Assembly (NCBI GenBank): GCA_032718475.1
Contig: JAUCBJ010001551.1
Span: 1-64,000 of the forward strand
Direction of reading: 5' to 3'
Source of the DNA: Nemertoderma westbladi
Lineage: Eukaryota > Xenacoelomorpha > Nemertodermatida > Nemertodermatidae
DNA: 64,000 nucleotides
The notes below the pieces were generated by a model. It worked only from the letters and a program-made list of their open reading frames with translations, searched no databases and had not been told where the DNA came from. Of this stretch, positions 34,004-44,798 are shown in pieces; the stretch's first letter is position 1; the number at the start of each line of letters is the position of its first letter. The position numbers and the translations under genes were made by a program.

Positions 34004-36493
34004 ATGACGAAAAGTGTTGGTTTGACGTCAATGGAAATTCGCAAATTGCGAGAAACATTTATTTTATTTGATACAAATAAAAACGACAAAATCAATTTAC
34101 ATGAATTAGCCAATGTAATGAGAGGATATGGAATGAACCCAACTCAAGATGATCTCAAAAACTTTTTGAATAAATATGACAAAAACCGAGACGGTGAACT
34201 TAATTTTGATGAATTCGTCAATGCAATTGAAGGATCAGTAAGTACAGGAAATACTGACAGTACATCACTACAGTAAATAGTTAATATAACTGCACGATAA
34301 TTAATATTATTTAGATGAACACACGTAATTAATTAGTTAATAATAGACATATTATTATATATTGAAAGGTGATACAAACCACAGACCATATAAACTATCA
34401 AACGGCGACAAAAGGTGCATGCATTAATTAATCAGTTAACAGATGTGTAATTTAATAGTTCTGAAATTTCATCTTGTGAAAAATTATCAACATTGCTTAT
34501 ACGTAACCGACAATCAATTAGTTCTTTACAAAATTCTAACTTCCACCTACACTCTGAAGGACAAGGGGCGTAACTAACATTGCTAAATATATGTGACTTA
34601 TTTAGTTTATTGAGATCATATGAACCACATAAATTAGCAATACGCCGAAGGTTAGCACCACTACGAGAAGCACAATTAAATAAAGCAATAGCTGACAGAA
34701 ACCGCACGCAAGGCTTGCTAGCCTAGCTAGGCTTGCTGTATGACGTCTTTCATGTAAAGCTGTGATGCAAGCTGTGACACACTGTCGTACAATGTAATAT
34801 ACAGACGTATCATATTGTCAGACTCTGACACCTGCCGTACCTTACTATATAACCTACAGTTGTAATAAGTAACCTACTTTCGGACTTTATGTAACCTACT
34901 TTCAGACTATGTAACCTACTGTCAGACTATGTAACCTACTGTCGGACTACTACTACTATATGTAACCTACTGTCGTACTAAGTAACCTACTGTCGGACTA
35001 TGTAACGTACTGTCGGACTATGTTACATGCTCTCGGACTATTTGACCTACTGTCGGACTACTACTACTGTATGTAACATACTGTCGGACTATGTATCCTA
35101 CTGTCGGACTTTGTAACCTACTGTCGGACTATGTAACCTACTGTCGGACTATGTAACCTACTGTCGGACTTTGTAACCTAGTGTCGGACTATGTAACCTA
35201 CTGTCGGGCTACTACTACTGTATGTAACATACAGTCGGACTATATAACCTACTGTCGTACTATGTAACATACTCACTGCCGTACTATGTAACCTACTGCC
35301 GTACTATGTAACCTACTATCGGACTATATAACCTACTGTCTGACTATGTAACCTACTATCGGATTATGTAACCTACTGTCTGACTATGTAACCTACTGTC
35401 TGACTATGTAACCTACTGTCTGACTATGTAACCTAGTGTCGGACTTTGTAACCTACTGTCGGACTATGTAACCTACTGTCGGACTTTGTAACCTATTGTC
35501 GGACTATATAATCTACTGTTGCACTATGTAACCTATTGTTGTAGTGTAACTTACTGTCGGACTATGTAACCTTTTGTCCGACTGTGTAACTTACTGTCGG
35601 ACTTTGTAACCTATTGTCGGACTATATAATCTACTGTTGCACTATGTAACCTATAGTGTCAGACTATGTAACCTATTGTTGTACTGTGTAACTTACTGTC
35701 GGACTATGTAACCTTTTGTCCGACTGTGTAACTTACTGTAGGACTATGTATCGTTCTGGGGATCGTTCTCGGAATATGTAACTATTAACCTACTGTTGTA
35801 CTAAGTAACCTACTGTCGGACTATGTAACCTACTCTCGGACTATGTTACATGCTCTCGGACTATTTGACCTACTGTCGGACTACTACTACTGTATGTAAC
35901 ATACTGTCGGACTATGTATCCTACTGTCGGACTATGTAACCTACTGTCGGACTATGTAACCTACTGTCGGACTATTAACCTATTGTCGGACTATTAAACT
36001 ATTGTTGTTTGTAACATACTGTCGCACTAAGTAACCTACTGTCGGAATATTTACCCTACAGTCGGACTATGTAACCTACTGTCGGACTATTAAGCTTCTG
36101 TCGTATAAGTAACCTACTGTCGCACTATGTACTCTACTGTCCGACTATGTAACTACTGTCGGACTATTAGGCTACTGGTGTACTATGTAACGTCGGACTC
36201 GAATACATTATCACAATGTGATTCTTTCTCTACAGGTTACCAAGTCGAGAGACACCGATGATAATCTTAAGCGGTCATTTAAATTCTTCGATAAAAATGG
36301 GGACGGGACAGTTTCAATCAAGGAATTATTGGAAACATTAACTTCTACTGGTGATCGGCTTTCCCAGGAGGAAGCTAGACGAATATCCAAAGCTGCTGAT
36401 ATTGATGGCGATGGTAACATTAGTTACAATGAATTCGCTCTCATGTTACAAACAAGCATTCCATTACCAAAATCTCTGAAACTCAAAAGTTAA
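34004..36493 (+). CDS. Calmodulin-like four-EF-hand protein, two coding exons
   Basis: Exons 34004-34237 and 36236-36493 join in phase 0 (TCA/gtaagt; ctctacag/GTT) to give about 163 residues. Four canonical 12-residue calcium loops are seen: DTNKNDKINLHE, DKNRDGELNFDE, DKNGDGTVSIKE and DIDGDGNISYNE. All have Asp at position 1 and Glu at 12. The exon break falls between EF2 and EF3. The linker SRDTDDNLKRSFKFFDKNGDG aligns with calmodulin's MKDTDSEEEIREAF region. It is clearly a calmodulin relative, but divergent in the first lobe and with a short basic C-terminal tail (LPKSLKLKS), so not calmodulin itself. It is probably a cytosolic calcium sensor. The start is the ATG 8 bases after the acceptor; upstream coding exons cannot be excluded. 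Confidence 0.85.
34831..36192. repeat. 20-bp minisatellite filling the EF-hand intron
   Basis: About 65 copies of gtaacctactgtcggactat with substitutions and occasional (CTA)n inserts (for example 34947 and 35058). A block around 35030-35180 recurs at 35840-35980 in the same variant order. The array ends about 45 bases before the acceptor of the second exon. Confidence 0.95.
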
Positions 36494-37720
36494 ATAATAA
36501 TTAACTACTGTTATTATTCTCATTAATATTTGTGGAGTAGTACAGTAATAGAATAATATTATAAATTACTGTATTTCTATTGCTTTGTAGTTAATCTTAA
36601 TGGAATGATTTAGTTTATGTATAGTAGTTTGTCATGATTGTATTAGCCTGCATACGTTGATTTGCCGGATTCCAAAATTATCAATTTAGGGAAAGGAGCA
36701 GGTTACAGTGGCACGTTATTTTAACCAAAACAATAAACTAAAGTCAATAGAACAGGTTATAGTTTTATTTTTGGGAGTTATAAAAATGTAAAAAAAAATC
36801 GACTTCCGTAGGGACAATGTTAAATGTAGAATCTGGATCCGGATCCGCGTTTTACTCTGACCCCCTTAGCTGTACCGTGATAGCCCAACAATTTAGTTAT
36901 ATTAGTATTACCGGTACATTGAAACAGTTTGTATTCTATTTCATATTATGGTAACCGGTCCGTGCGGGTGCAGAAGATGTCATAAAGTTATAAACTTGAA
37001 AATATAACAACTTATTGTATTTGAATAATGTACCTGGTTTCTTCAAGAATAGCGGGAATGTAAGCAAGTAAGTAAAGCTAACGTTGTTGTAAGTAACATA
37101 AAAAATCATTATACACAAGGATAAAAAAAAGTAATAAAATATGCTACAAAGTTAATGTTCCTATTTTATTATATTTAATAAGCACATCGTACTGCTGGAC
37201 ATTTCGTGTATGTTATGTGTGAATAGCTACCGGTATATAATAGTAGGCATAGACCAGCTGCCCAGACCATGAAGACCTTTTGTAGACTGGTAACCACAAA
37301 TAATCCGCCGTGTATATCGTGGTAAATGACTGATTTATGATTTATCAACTATAAATCGGAGAACCGGTATTATGGCTTGTCATATAATACAGGTTTTGAC
37401 TTTTGAAGAACGGCGACACACAGGAAATTAGTAATTGAATTACCTTGGGTGCCATTCATTGACAGTGAGCTTCGGAGACGCTTTACCAGAAAAGTAGATC
37501 TGGTATGACCCCGTCTTTATTTCTCCAACAGTGCCCACTGAATCGCAGTTTGCGTTCAGATAGAGAAGTTGAGGTGTCGTCGCATTACGGCTACTGTCGC
37601 TCTTTTTTTGGTTTTTTGGGAGAGTAGCGGAAATGCGACTTTCAAAGTCGCGGTATGGCCATTGCAAACATACAGTACGAGGTATCAGATAGTATTTCCA
37701 GGTCTATCTTTTACCTGAGC
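36494..37720. other. 3' flank of the EF-hand gene with repeat fragments
   Basis: No gene. 36690-36790 is a plus-strand copy of the gggaaaggagcaggttacag repeat. 36785-36870 is an inverted fragment of the left end of the 22.6-27.2-kb TIR element (atcgacttccgtagggacaa, ggatccggatccgcgtttta). No further signal. Confidence 0.5.
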
Positions 37721-37721
37721 C

Positions 37722-37800
37722 CTAGCTGAATGGTTAGAGCGTCAGACTTCCAACCCGGTGGTCACCAGTTGGATCCCATCTGGACGTCATTGCCGACTTT
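37722..37800 (+). repeat. tRNA-derived SINE head (tRNA-Gly-like)
   Basis: ctagctgaatggttagagcg matches a pol III A box and agttggatccc a degenerate B box. The segment cttccaa resembles the anticodon loop of tRNA-Gly(UCC). B-box mismatches and lack of a matching acceptor stem argue for a SINE or pseudogene rather than a working tRNA. The preceding tagtatttccaggtctatc is shared with 10690. Confidence 0.55.
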
Positions 37801-38136
37801 GCACAGCTGTGCACCAATAACCAATAACTTAAATAATATGCAAATAATATGAGATAATGTTGGGGATACACATAACTCGCTCCTATTGTGTGCACTGATT
37901 ATGGTGGGAATTATCATATTTCACACTCATCAAATCTGATCTTGTTGATCTACTAATAAGAACTTCAGAACATATACTGTAGCATCTCTAAACCGATAAA
38001 CCTTTCAATGTCTTACTACATGAAGATTTATTGCACCATTATCAGATTGACACAAACGTTGAAACTATTGTAGATGATACAATCATTATTGATAATAAAT
38101 GTTGGATAATATGTTTGGTCCGTGTTTTCCTGTTAG

Positions 38137-38248
38137 CCCCCCCCCCCCCCACATACAGTGCTGGTTACACCCCCAGAATTTCCACTTACACCCCCCCCCC
38201 CCCCCCCCCCCCATTCCTGATACCCCCCCAACCCGGGGGGGGGGGGGG
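38137..38248. repeat. Cluster of poly-C and poly-G tracts
   Basis: C14 at 38137-38150, C22 at 38191-38212 and G14 at 38235-38248, separated by short unique sequence. The C and G tracts are complementary, so C22 and G14 could pair as an intrastrand stem. Confidence 0.85.
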
Positions 38249-38519
38249 CTCTCGCCACACTTAGTGATTCCTGTTACCCCCCATATTTGGATATTATTTG
38301 CAGGATGTAAGCGCTAGTGAATAGATAAATTAGATGGGAAAAATAGATATTTTTATAGGCCTATACAAGATATTGATAACAATATCGTTTATTGATTTAA
38401 TAATATTAAAGCCAAAGCACAGTAAACCTTAGCACAGTAAAATGTTAATTCGATAACAGTAAAATTAATAAAATAATAATTTAATGGGCTGGATAGAGTA
38501 CATCTAAGTGAACATGTTA

Positions 38520-39300
38520 AGTGGAAGGATTGGCGGATGCGTGGACAGGTACTATGGACTTCGACCACTGGGATAAGGACATTTGGTTGCTTGGACAGTT
38601 AAGAAGGTGGTATCGCGTTGCAGGCTGGTGACACAGGCGACATTTGCAACTCTCCCCCAGATGGTGATAAGAACTTTGGGAGCAGTACAGGTGATGGTAG
38701 CCATGAATTGAGTATCTGGTCAGCACGTGACGAAGCGGGTTCAGGGATGAGGTCCAAGACCTGTCGATCATCGCAGGAGTTATCCAGAAATCGGCTTCGA
38801 TTTAATTTATTTTCAAATTTACAACTCTTAAATATTCTACGTAGGCGGGTGTTGAGGTTAGATTTAGAGTGTTCACCAGGCTGACGACCCAGTAGTTCTC
38901 GTTGCATAGTGCGGTAATAAGCCGGTTTTTTGCCGTTTTGTGAACTCCAATAACTCTTTTTAAAAACGATGATTTGATTCTGTCTATCGCGAGTAGGTTA
39001 GGAACAGTTAGGGAAGGCCAGATTTCTCTGAGGCCGTACGATATGGATGGGCGGACTTTGAGGTTGAACAGTTTGACAGCTGTTGTTAGAGATAGCAGCT
39101 GGGGATTCCCTATCGAGTGTGAGGCCATTAGTGCTTTGCATGTTGTTATGAACAAACATGATGTTGTAAACAAACAACGCGTGAGAAATAAGGACATCCA
39201 TGATAGATCCGTCCAATTATTAAATGAATCACTTTCACGAGAGGCAGCGTGAACTCTCATTATTAATTGAATTATGACTACTGCGGATTGTAAAACCATG
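38520..39300 (-). mobile_element. LINE relic, post-RT C-terminal region, frameshifted
   Basis: On the minus strand, about 39200-38900 reads LFNLKVRPSISYGLREIWPS and then LLAIDRIKSSFLKRVIGV, typical of the RT thumb/C-terminal region of non-LTR elements. Downstream frames give CRLCHQPATRYHLLNC, a CCHC-like zinc-knuckle motif found at the C-terminus of several LINE clades. At least two frame changes. It is not the same family as copies A-D. Confidence 0.65.
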
Positions 39301-39492
39301 CAACTTTCGGATGGCTATATCTCAGCTCTTGTTCAACGAAATATTACGTTTTCATGGCCAGCTTTCCATCAGTATCAACAAATCACTATAAGGTTGAGTT
39401 GATTAATAAATAACTGATGAAGTGGGACTGGTGTAATAAGGAGATTTCTAGCTAAATATTGAAAGATAAAATAAAGATTATGGCTCACCAAG

Positions 39493-42400
39493 TCAGTGGT
39501 CGGGAGGTGAAACTATCTCTGTTTCACTCACGATTGGGAGGTGAAACTATCTCTGTTTCACTCACGGTCGGGAGGTGAAACTATCTCTGTTTCACTCACG
39601 GTTGGTAGGTGAAACTATATCTGTTTCACTCACGGTTGGTAGGTGAAACTATCTCTGTTTGACTCACGGTCGGGAGTTGAAACAATCTCTGTTTCACTCA
39701 CGGTTGGGAGGTGAAACTATCTCTGTTTCACTCACGGTTGGTAGGTGAAACTATCTCTGTTTCACTCACGGTTGGGAGGTGAAACTATCTCTGTTTGACT
39801 CACAGTTGGGAGGTGAAACTATCTCTGTTTCACTCACGGTTGGGAGGTAAAACTATCTCTGTTTCACTCACGATTGGGAGGTGAAACTATCTCTGTTTCA
39901 CTCACGGTTGGTAGGTGAAACTATATCTGTTTCACTCACGGTTGGTAGGTGAAACTATCTCTGTTTGACTCACGGTTGGTAGGTGAAACTATCTCTGTTT
40001 CACTCACGGTTGGGAGGTGAAACTATCTCTGTTTGACTCACGGTTGGGAGGTGAAACTATCTCTGTTTCACTCACGGTCGGGAGTTGAAACTATCTCTGT
40101 TTCACTCACGGTTGGGAGGTGAAACTATCTCTGTTTCACTCACGGTTGGTAGGTGAAACTATCTCTGTTTCACTCACGGTTGGGTGGTGAAACTATCTCT
40201 GTTTGACTCACAGTTGGGAGGTGAAACTATCTCTGTTTCACTCACGGTTGGGAGGTGAAACTATCTCTGTTTCACTCACGGTTAGTAGGTGAAACTATCT
40301 CTGTTTCACTCACGGTTGGGAGGTGAAACTATCTCTGCTTCACTCACGGTTGGTAGGTGAAACTATCTCTGTTTCACTCACGGTTGGTAGGTGAAACTAT
40401 CTCTGTTTCACTCACGGTTGGGAGGTGAAACTATCTCTGTTTCACTCACGGTTGGTAGGTGAAACTATCTCTGTTTCACTCACGGTTGGGAGGTGAAACT
40501 ATCTTTGTTTGACTCACGGTTGGGAGGTGAAACTATCTCTGTTTGATTCACGGTTGGGAGGTGAAACTATCTCTGTTTCACTCACGGTTGGGAGGTGAAA
40601 CTATCTCTGTTTCACTCACGGTTGGGAGGTGAAACTATCTCTGTTTGACTCACAGTTGGGAGGTGAAACTATCTCTGTTTCACTCACGGTCGGGAGGTGA
40701 AACCATCTCTGTTTCACTCACGGTTGGGAGGTGAAACTATCTCTGTTTCACTCACGGTTGGGAGGTGAAACTATCTCTGTTTCACTCACGGTTAGTAGGT
40801 GAAACTATCTCTGTTTCACTCACGGTTGGGAGGTGAAACTATCTCTGTTTCACTCACGGTTGGGAGGTGAAACTATCTCTGTTTCACTCACGGTCGGGAG
40901 GTGAAACTATCTCTGTTTCACTCACGGTCGGGAGATGAAACTATCTCTGTTTCACTCACGGTCGGGAGGTGAAACTATCTCTGTTTCACTCACGGTTGGG
41001 AGGTGAAACTATCTCTGTTTCACTCACGGTTGGGTGGTGAAACTATCTCTGTTTCACTCACGGTTGGGAGGTGAAACTATCTCTGATTCACACACGGTTG
41101 GGAGGTGAAACTATCTCTGTTTCACTCACGGTTGGGAGGTGAAACTATCTCTGTTTCAGTCACGGTCGGGAGGTGAAACTATCTCTGTTTCACTCACGGT
41201 CGGGAGATGAAACTATCTCTGTTTCACTCACGGTCGGGAGGTGAAACTATCTCTGTTTCATTCACGGTTGGGAGGTGAAACTATCTCTGTTTCACTCACG
41301 GTTGGGAGGTGAAACTATCTCTGTTTCACTCACGGTTGGGAGGTGAAACTATCTCTGTTTCACTCACGGTTGGGAGGTGAAACTATCTCTGTTTCACTCA
41401 CGGTTGGGAGGTGAAACTATCTCTGTTTCACTCACGGTTGGGAGGTGAAACTATCTCTGTTTCACTCACGGTTGGGAGGTGAAACTATCTCTGTTTCACT
41501 CACGGTTGGGAGGTGAAACTATCTCTGTTTCACTCACGGTTGGTAGGTGAAACTATCTCTGTTTCACTCACGGTTGGGAGGTGAAACTATCTCTGTTTCA
41601 CTCACGGTTGGGAGGTGAAACTATCTCTGTTTCACTCACGGTTGGGAGGTGAAACTATCTCTGTTTCACTCACGGTCGGGAGGTGAAACTATCTCTGTTT
41701 CACTCACGGTCGGGAGATGAAACTATCTCTGTTTCACTCACGGTTGGGAGGTGAAACTATTTCTGTTTCACTCACGGTTGGGAGGTGAAACTATCTCTGT
41801 TTCACTCATGGTTGGGAGGTGAAACTATCTCTGTTTCACTCACGGTTGGGAGGTGAAACTATCTGTTTCACTCACGGTTGGGAGGTGAAACTATCTCTGT
41901 TTCACTCACGGTTGGTAGGTGAAACTATCTCTGTTTCACTCACGGTCGGGAGGTGAAACTATCTCTGTTTCACTCACGGTCGGGAGATGAAACTATCTCT
42001 GTTTCACTCACGGTCGGGAGGTGAAACTATCTCTGTTTCACTCACGGTTGGGAGGTGAAACTATCTCTGTTTCACTCACGGTCGGGAGGTGAAACTATCT
42101 CTGTTTCACTCACGGTTGGGAGGTGAAACTATCTCTGTTTCACTCACGGTCGGGAGGTGAAACTATCTCTGTTTCACTCACGGTTGGGAGGTGAAACTAT
42201 CTCTGTTTCACTCACGGTCGGGAGGTGAAACTATCTCTGTTTCACTCACGGTCGGGAGATGAAACTATCTCTGTTTCACTCACGGTCGGGAGGTGAAACT
42301 ATCTCTGTTTCACTCACGGTCGGGAGGTGAAACTATCTCTGTTTCACTCACGGTCGGGAGGTGAAACTATCTCTGTTTCACTCACGGTTGGGAGGTGAAA

Positions 42401-43028
42401 CTATCTCTGTTTCACTCACGGTTGGGAGGTGAAACTATCTCTGTTTCACTCACGGTTGGGAGGTGAAACTATCTCTGTTTCACTCACGGTCGGGAGGTGA
42501 AACTATCTCTGTTTCACTCACGGTTGGGAGGTGAAACTATCTCTGTTTCACTCACGGTCGGGAGGTGAAACTATCTCTGTTTCACTCACGGTTGGGAGGT
42601 GAAACTATCTCTGTTTCACTCACGGTTGGGAGGTGAAACTATCTCTGTTTCACTCACGGTCGGGAGGTGAAACTATCTCTGTTTCACTCACGGTTGGGAG
42701 GTGAAACTATCTCTGTTTTACTCACGGTCGGGAGGTGAAACTATCTCTGTTTCACTCACGGTTGGGAGGTGAAACTATCTCTGTTTCACTCACGGTTGGG
42801 AGGTGAAACTATCTCAGTTTCACTCACGGTTGGTAGGTGAAACTATCTCTGTTTCACTCACGGTTGGGAGGTGAAACTATCTCTGTTTCACTCACGGTCG
42901 GGAGATGAAACTATCTCTGTTTCACTCACGGTTGGGAGGTGAAACTATCTCTGTTTCACTCACGGTTGGGAGGTGAAACTATCTATGTATTATGGCTCAC
43001 GGTCGGGAGGTGAAACTATCTATGTTTC
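39493..43028. repeat. 34-bp minisatellite, ~104 units
   Basis: Unit of 34 bp: cactcacggttgggaggtga followed by aactatctctgttt. Main variants are cggtcggg, tggtaggtg, gactcac and gagatg. The 5' third is more heterogeneous than the rest. A single diverged relative (gacgggaggaagtcaaacaa, tctccgtttcaaa) lies at about 14478-14512. Confidence 0.95.
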
Positions 43029-43856
43029 AAAATTCATGTGATCTCAATATGATTTGTAGAAAAATTTGGGGTGGGGGGTCAATGTCACTGAATTACGACA
43101 GTATTAACCAACCCACATTTTATACGATGGAGGTGGGGTGGTAAGCCAAGGTGTATCAAGGACGCCTTGGCTTTGGGTTAAGTGAATTAATAGTGATGAA
43201 GTAACTGATGTACCTACCTTTTCTATGTGAAAATAATATTTATATTACTGATTACCGATAGAAGGTAGGTACTATGGGCATGGACTGTAGGCTTGGCTGC
43301 TCCAGGTGAGTTATCCAATGGCCGTCATTCAACACACCATTCATCTGATTCATGTTTGTGTGACGTTTATCGTTGCTAAGTTACACAACTCCCGATCAGC
43401 TGTATTTATTTTGACAAAGATTGACTAATTCGATCAGCTGGTTATTTTGTTAGTATCTTGTATATAAGGGAGCCAGATTGGTTACCCGTGTTCTCAGAAT
43501 ACTTTGTGTCACCATCTCCGGTTCAGCAGTTTATTATTCATTTATTATTGTTTATTGCCTATTTAAACGTTGAAGTACGTGGATGGATACGTTTATAGAA
43601 TATGTACATGTATAAGTAGCCTAGATAGAGGATAGGCATACAGTCTGACAGTATACGGATATAGAGTGGTATTCTGGTATTGTGATATGGTATTGTTGTA
43701 CCGGTATTAGTCGAAATAATTAGTTGGATTACCACAGGAAGGCCTAGCCTGCCGTTGCATTGTAGCACTGTAAATATTTGTGTGTGTCGTAGTACGTCTG
43801 TCTGTCAGTATGTCGTTGTGTGTAACACCTACCTGCCTACTGCTGTACTGTGTCAA
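43029..43856. other. Spacer with a possible pol II promoter
   Basis: No coding frame. tcttgtatataagggagcca at 43456-43475 is a good TATA-box context and could belong to a solo LTR or a promoter, but I could not find matching LTR ends. Confidence is low. Confidence 0.3.
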
Positions 43857-44675
43857 CACAAGTCGGGGGAATCCAGCCAAGCACCTTACTGATCTAGACT
43901 TTGCTGATGACCTAGGATAAACTGTCGGTATCACTAGAGGGAACCCAACCCAACGGCCCCACAGTACATTGGATCAAATTGCTAATTTTTTCTTCTTTTT
44001 GTTCTCCAAGAAGACAGAAAGAACAAATTTGATTCAGTTCAAATTTGACAGTTAACTTATTCGACAGTTCTCAGGTAATGTCTGATCGTATGAACATATG
44101 CTCAATGGATGGTGTGCTTGAGCATGTGATGTGGATTACTCATGGTACTTGGAATTTTCTCGATAAGCTGGCATGGCTTTCTTAATGCCGCATACCAATT
44201 ATAGGTGATAGATTGGTAGGTGTGTGTGTGTGTGTGTGTATGTAGTGTTACGTGCAATGTGTAGTATATATACAATGCCATGCTATCGATTCAAGCGATT
44301 TTTTACATCTATAGTATATCTTTTCTTACGTTAACACAATTTTGCATAAATTACGCTTTTATATGAATGCATATGTAATTGTAAGTAATGTAAAGAATCT
44401 TATGTTATTTTTACCATTCAGAATGTTGCGTTGCCTAGGTCATTGTACAGCAAATATTGTCAAATATTTCTTTCGCCGTGAGGACCAGCCAGGGCTTAAT
44501 CTGCTTAAGTGCTTTGGTGGCCTCATGGAGTGCGAATAAGCATGGTGGAAACCCCATGACTTTCTTGAGACGCCTCTTAAATGAATTGTGTCGGCACAGC
44601 ATTCTTAATATATTGTAATATATATAATGCAGCTGTAATGAAGCATGCTGATAGTAGTACAGTAGTAGTCAAATA
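43857..44675 (+). mobile_element. RTE-like LINE copy C, decayed with internal deletion
   Basis: 43859-43970 matches copy A around 8293-8400 (tgatctagactttgctgatg encoding the FADD catalytic motif). 44085-44125 matches copy A around 8500. 44458-44640 matches the C-terminus and tail (tttcgccgtgaggaccagcc, agcatggtgg, ggcacagcattcttaa) and ends in a tag-rich tail. Unrelated sequence including (TG)n at 44220-44239 lies in between. Dead. Confidence 0.8.
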
Positions 44676-44798
44676 TAAATAAACATATTAATTTATATTA
44701 TGAAATTAATATTATACTATTTTTTTTAAAACATTACTTAACTAAGATGGTTTTCGTAGGAAAGATACTGTAGTCATTGTAGACACTGTGGACATGTA

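Noticed and set aside
37722-37800. Functional tRNA-Gly gene
   Set aside because: A degenerate B box and no matching acceptor stem. Better explained as a SINE head.
39493-43028. CRISPR-like regular array
   Set aside because: Units abut head to tail with no unique spacers, and the context is a eukaryotic genome. It is a minisatellite.
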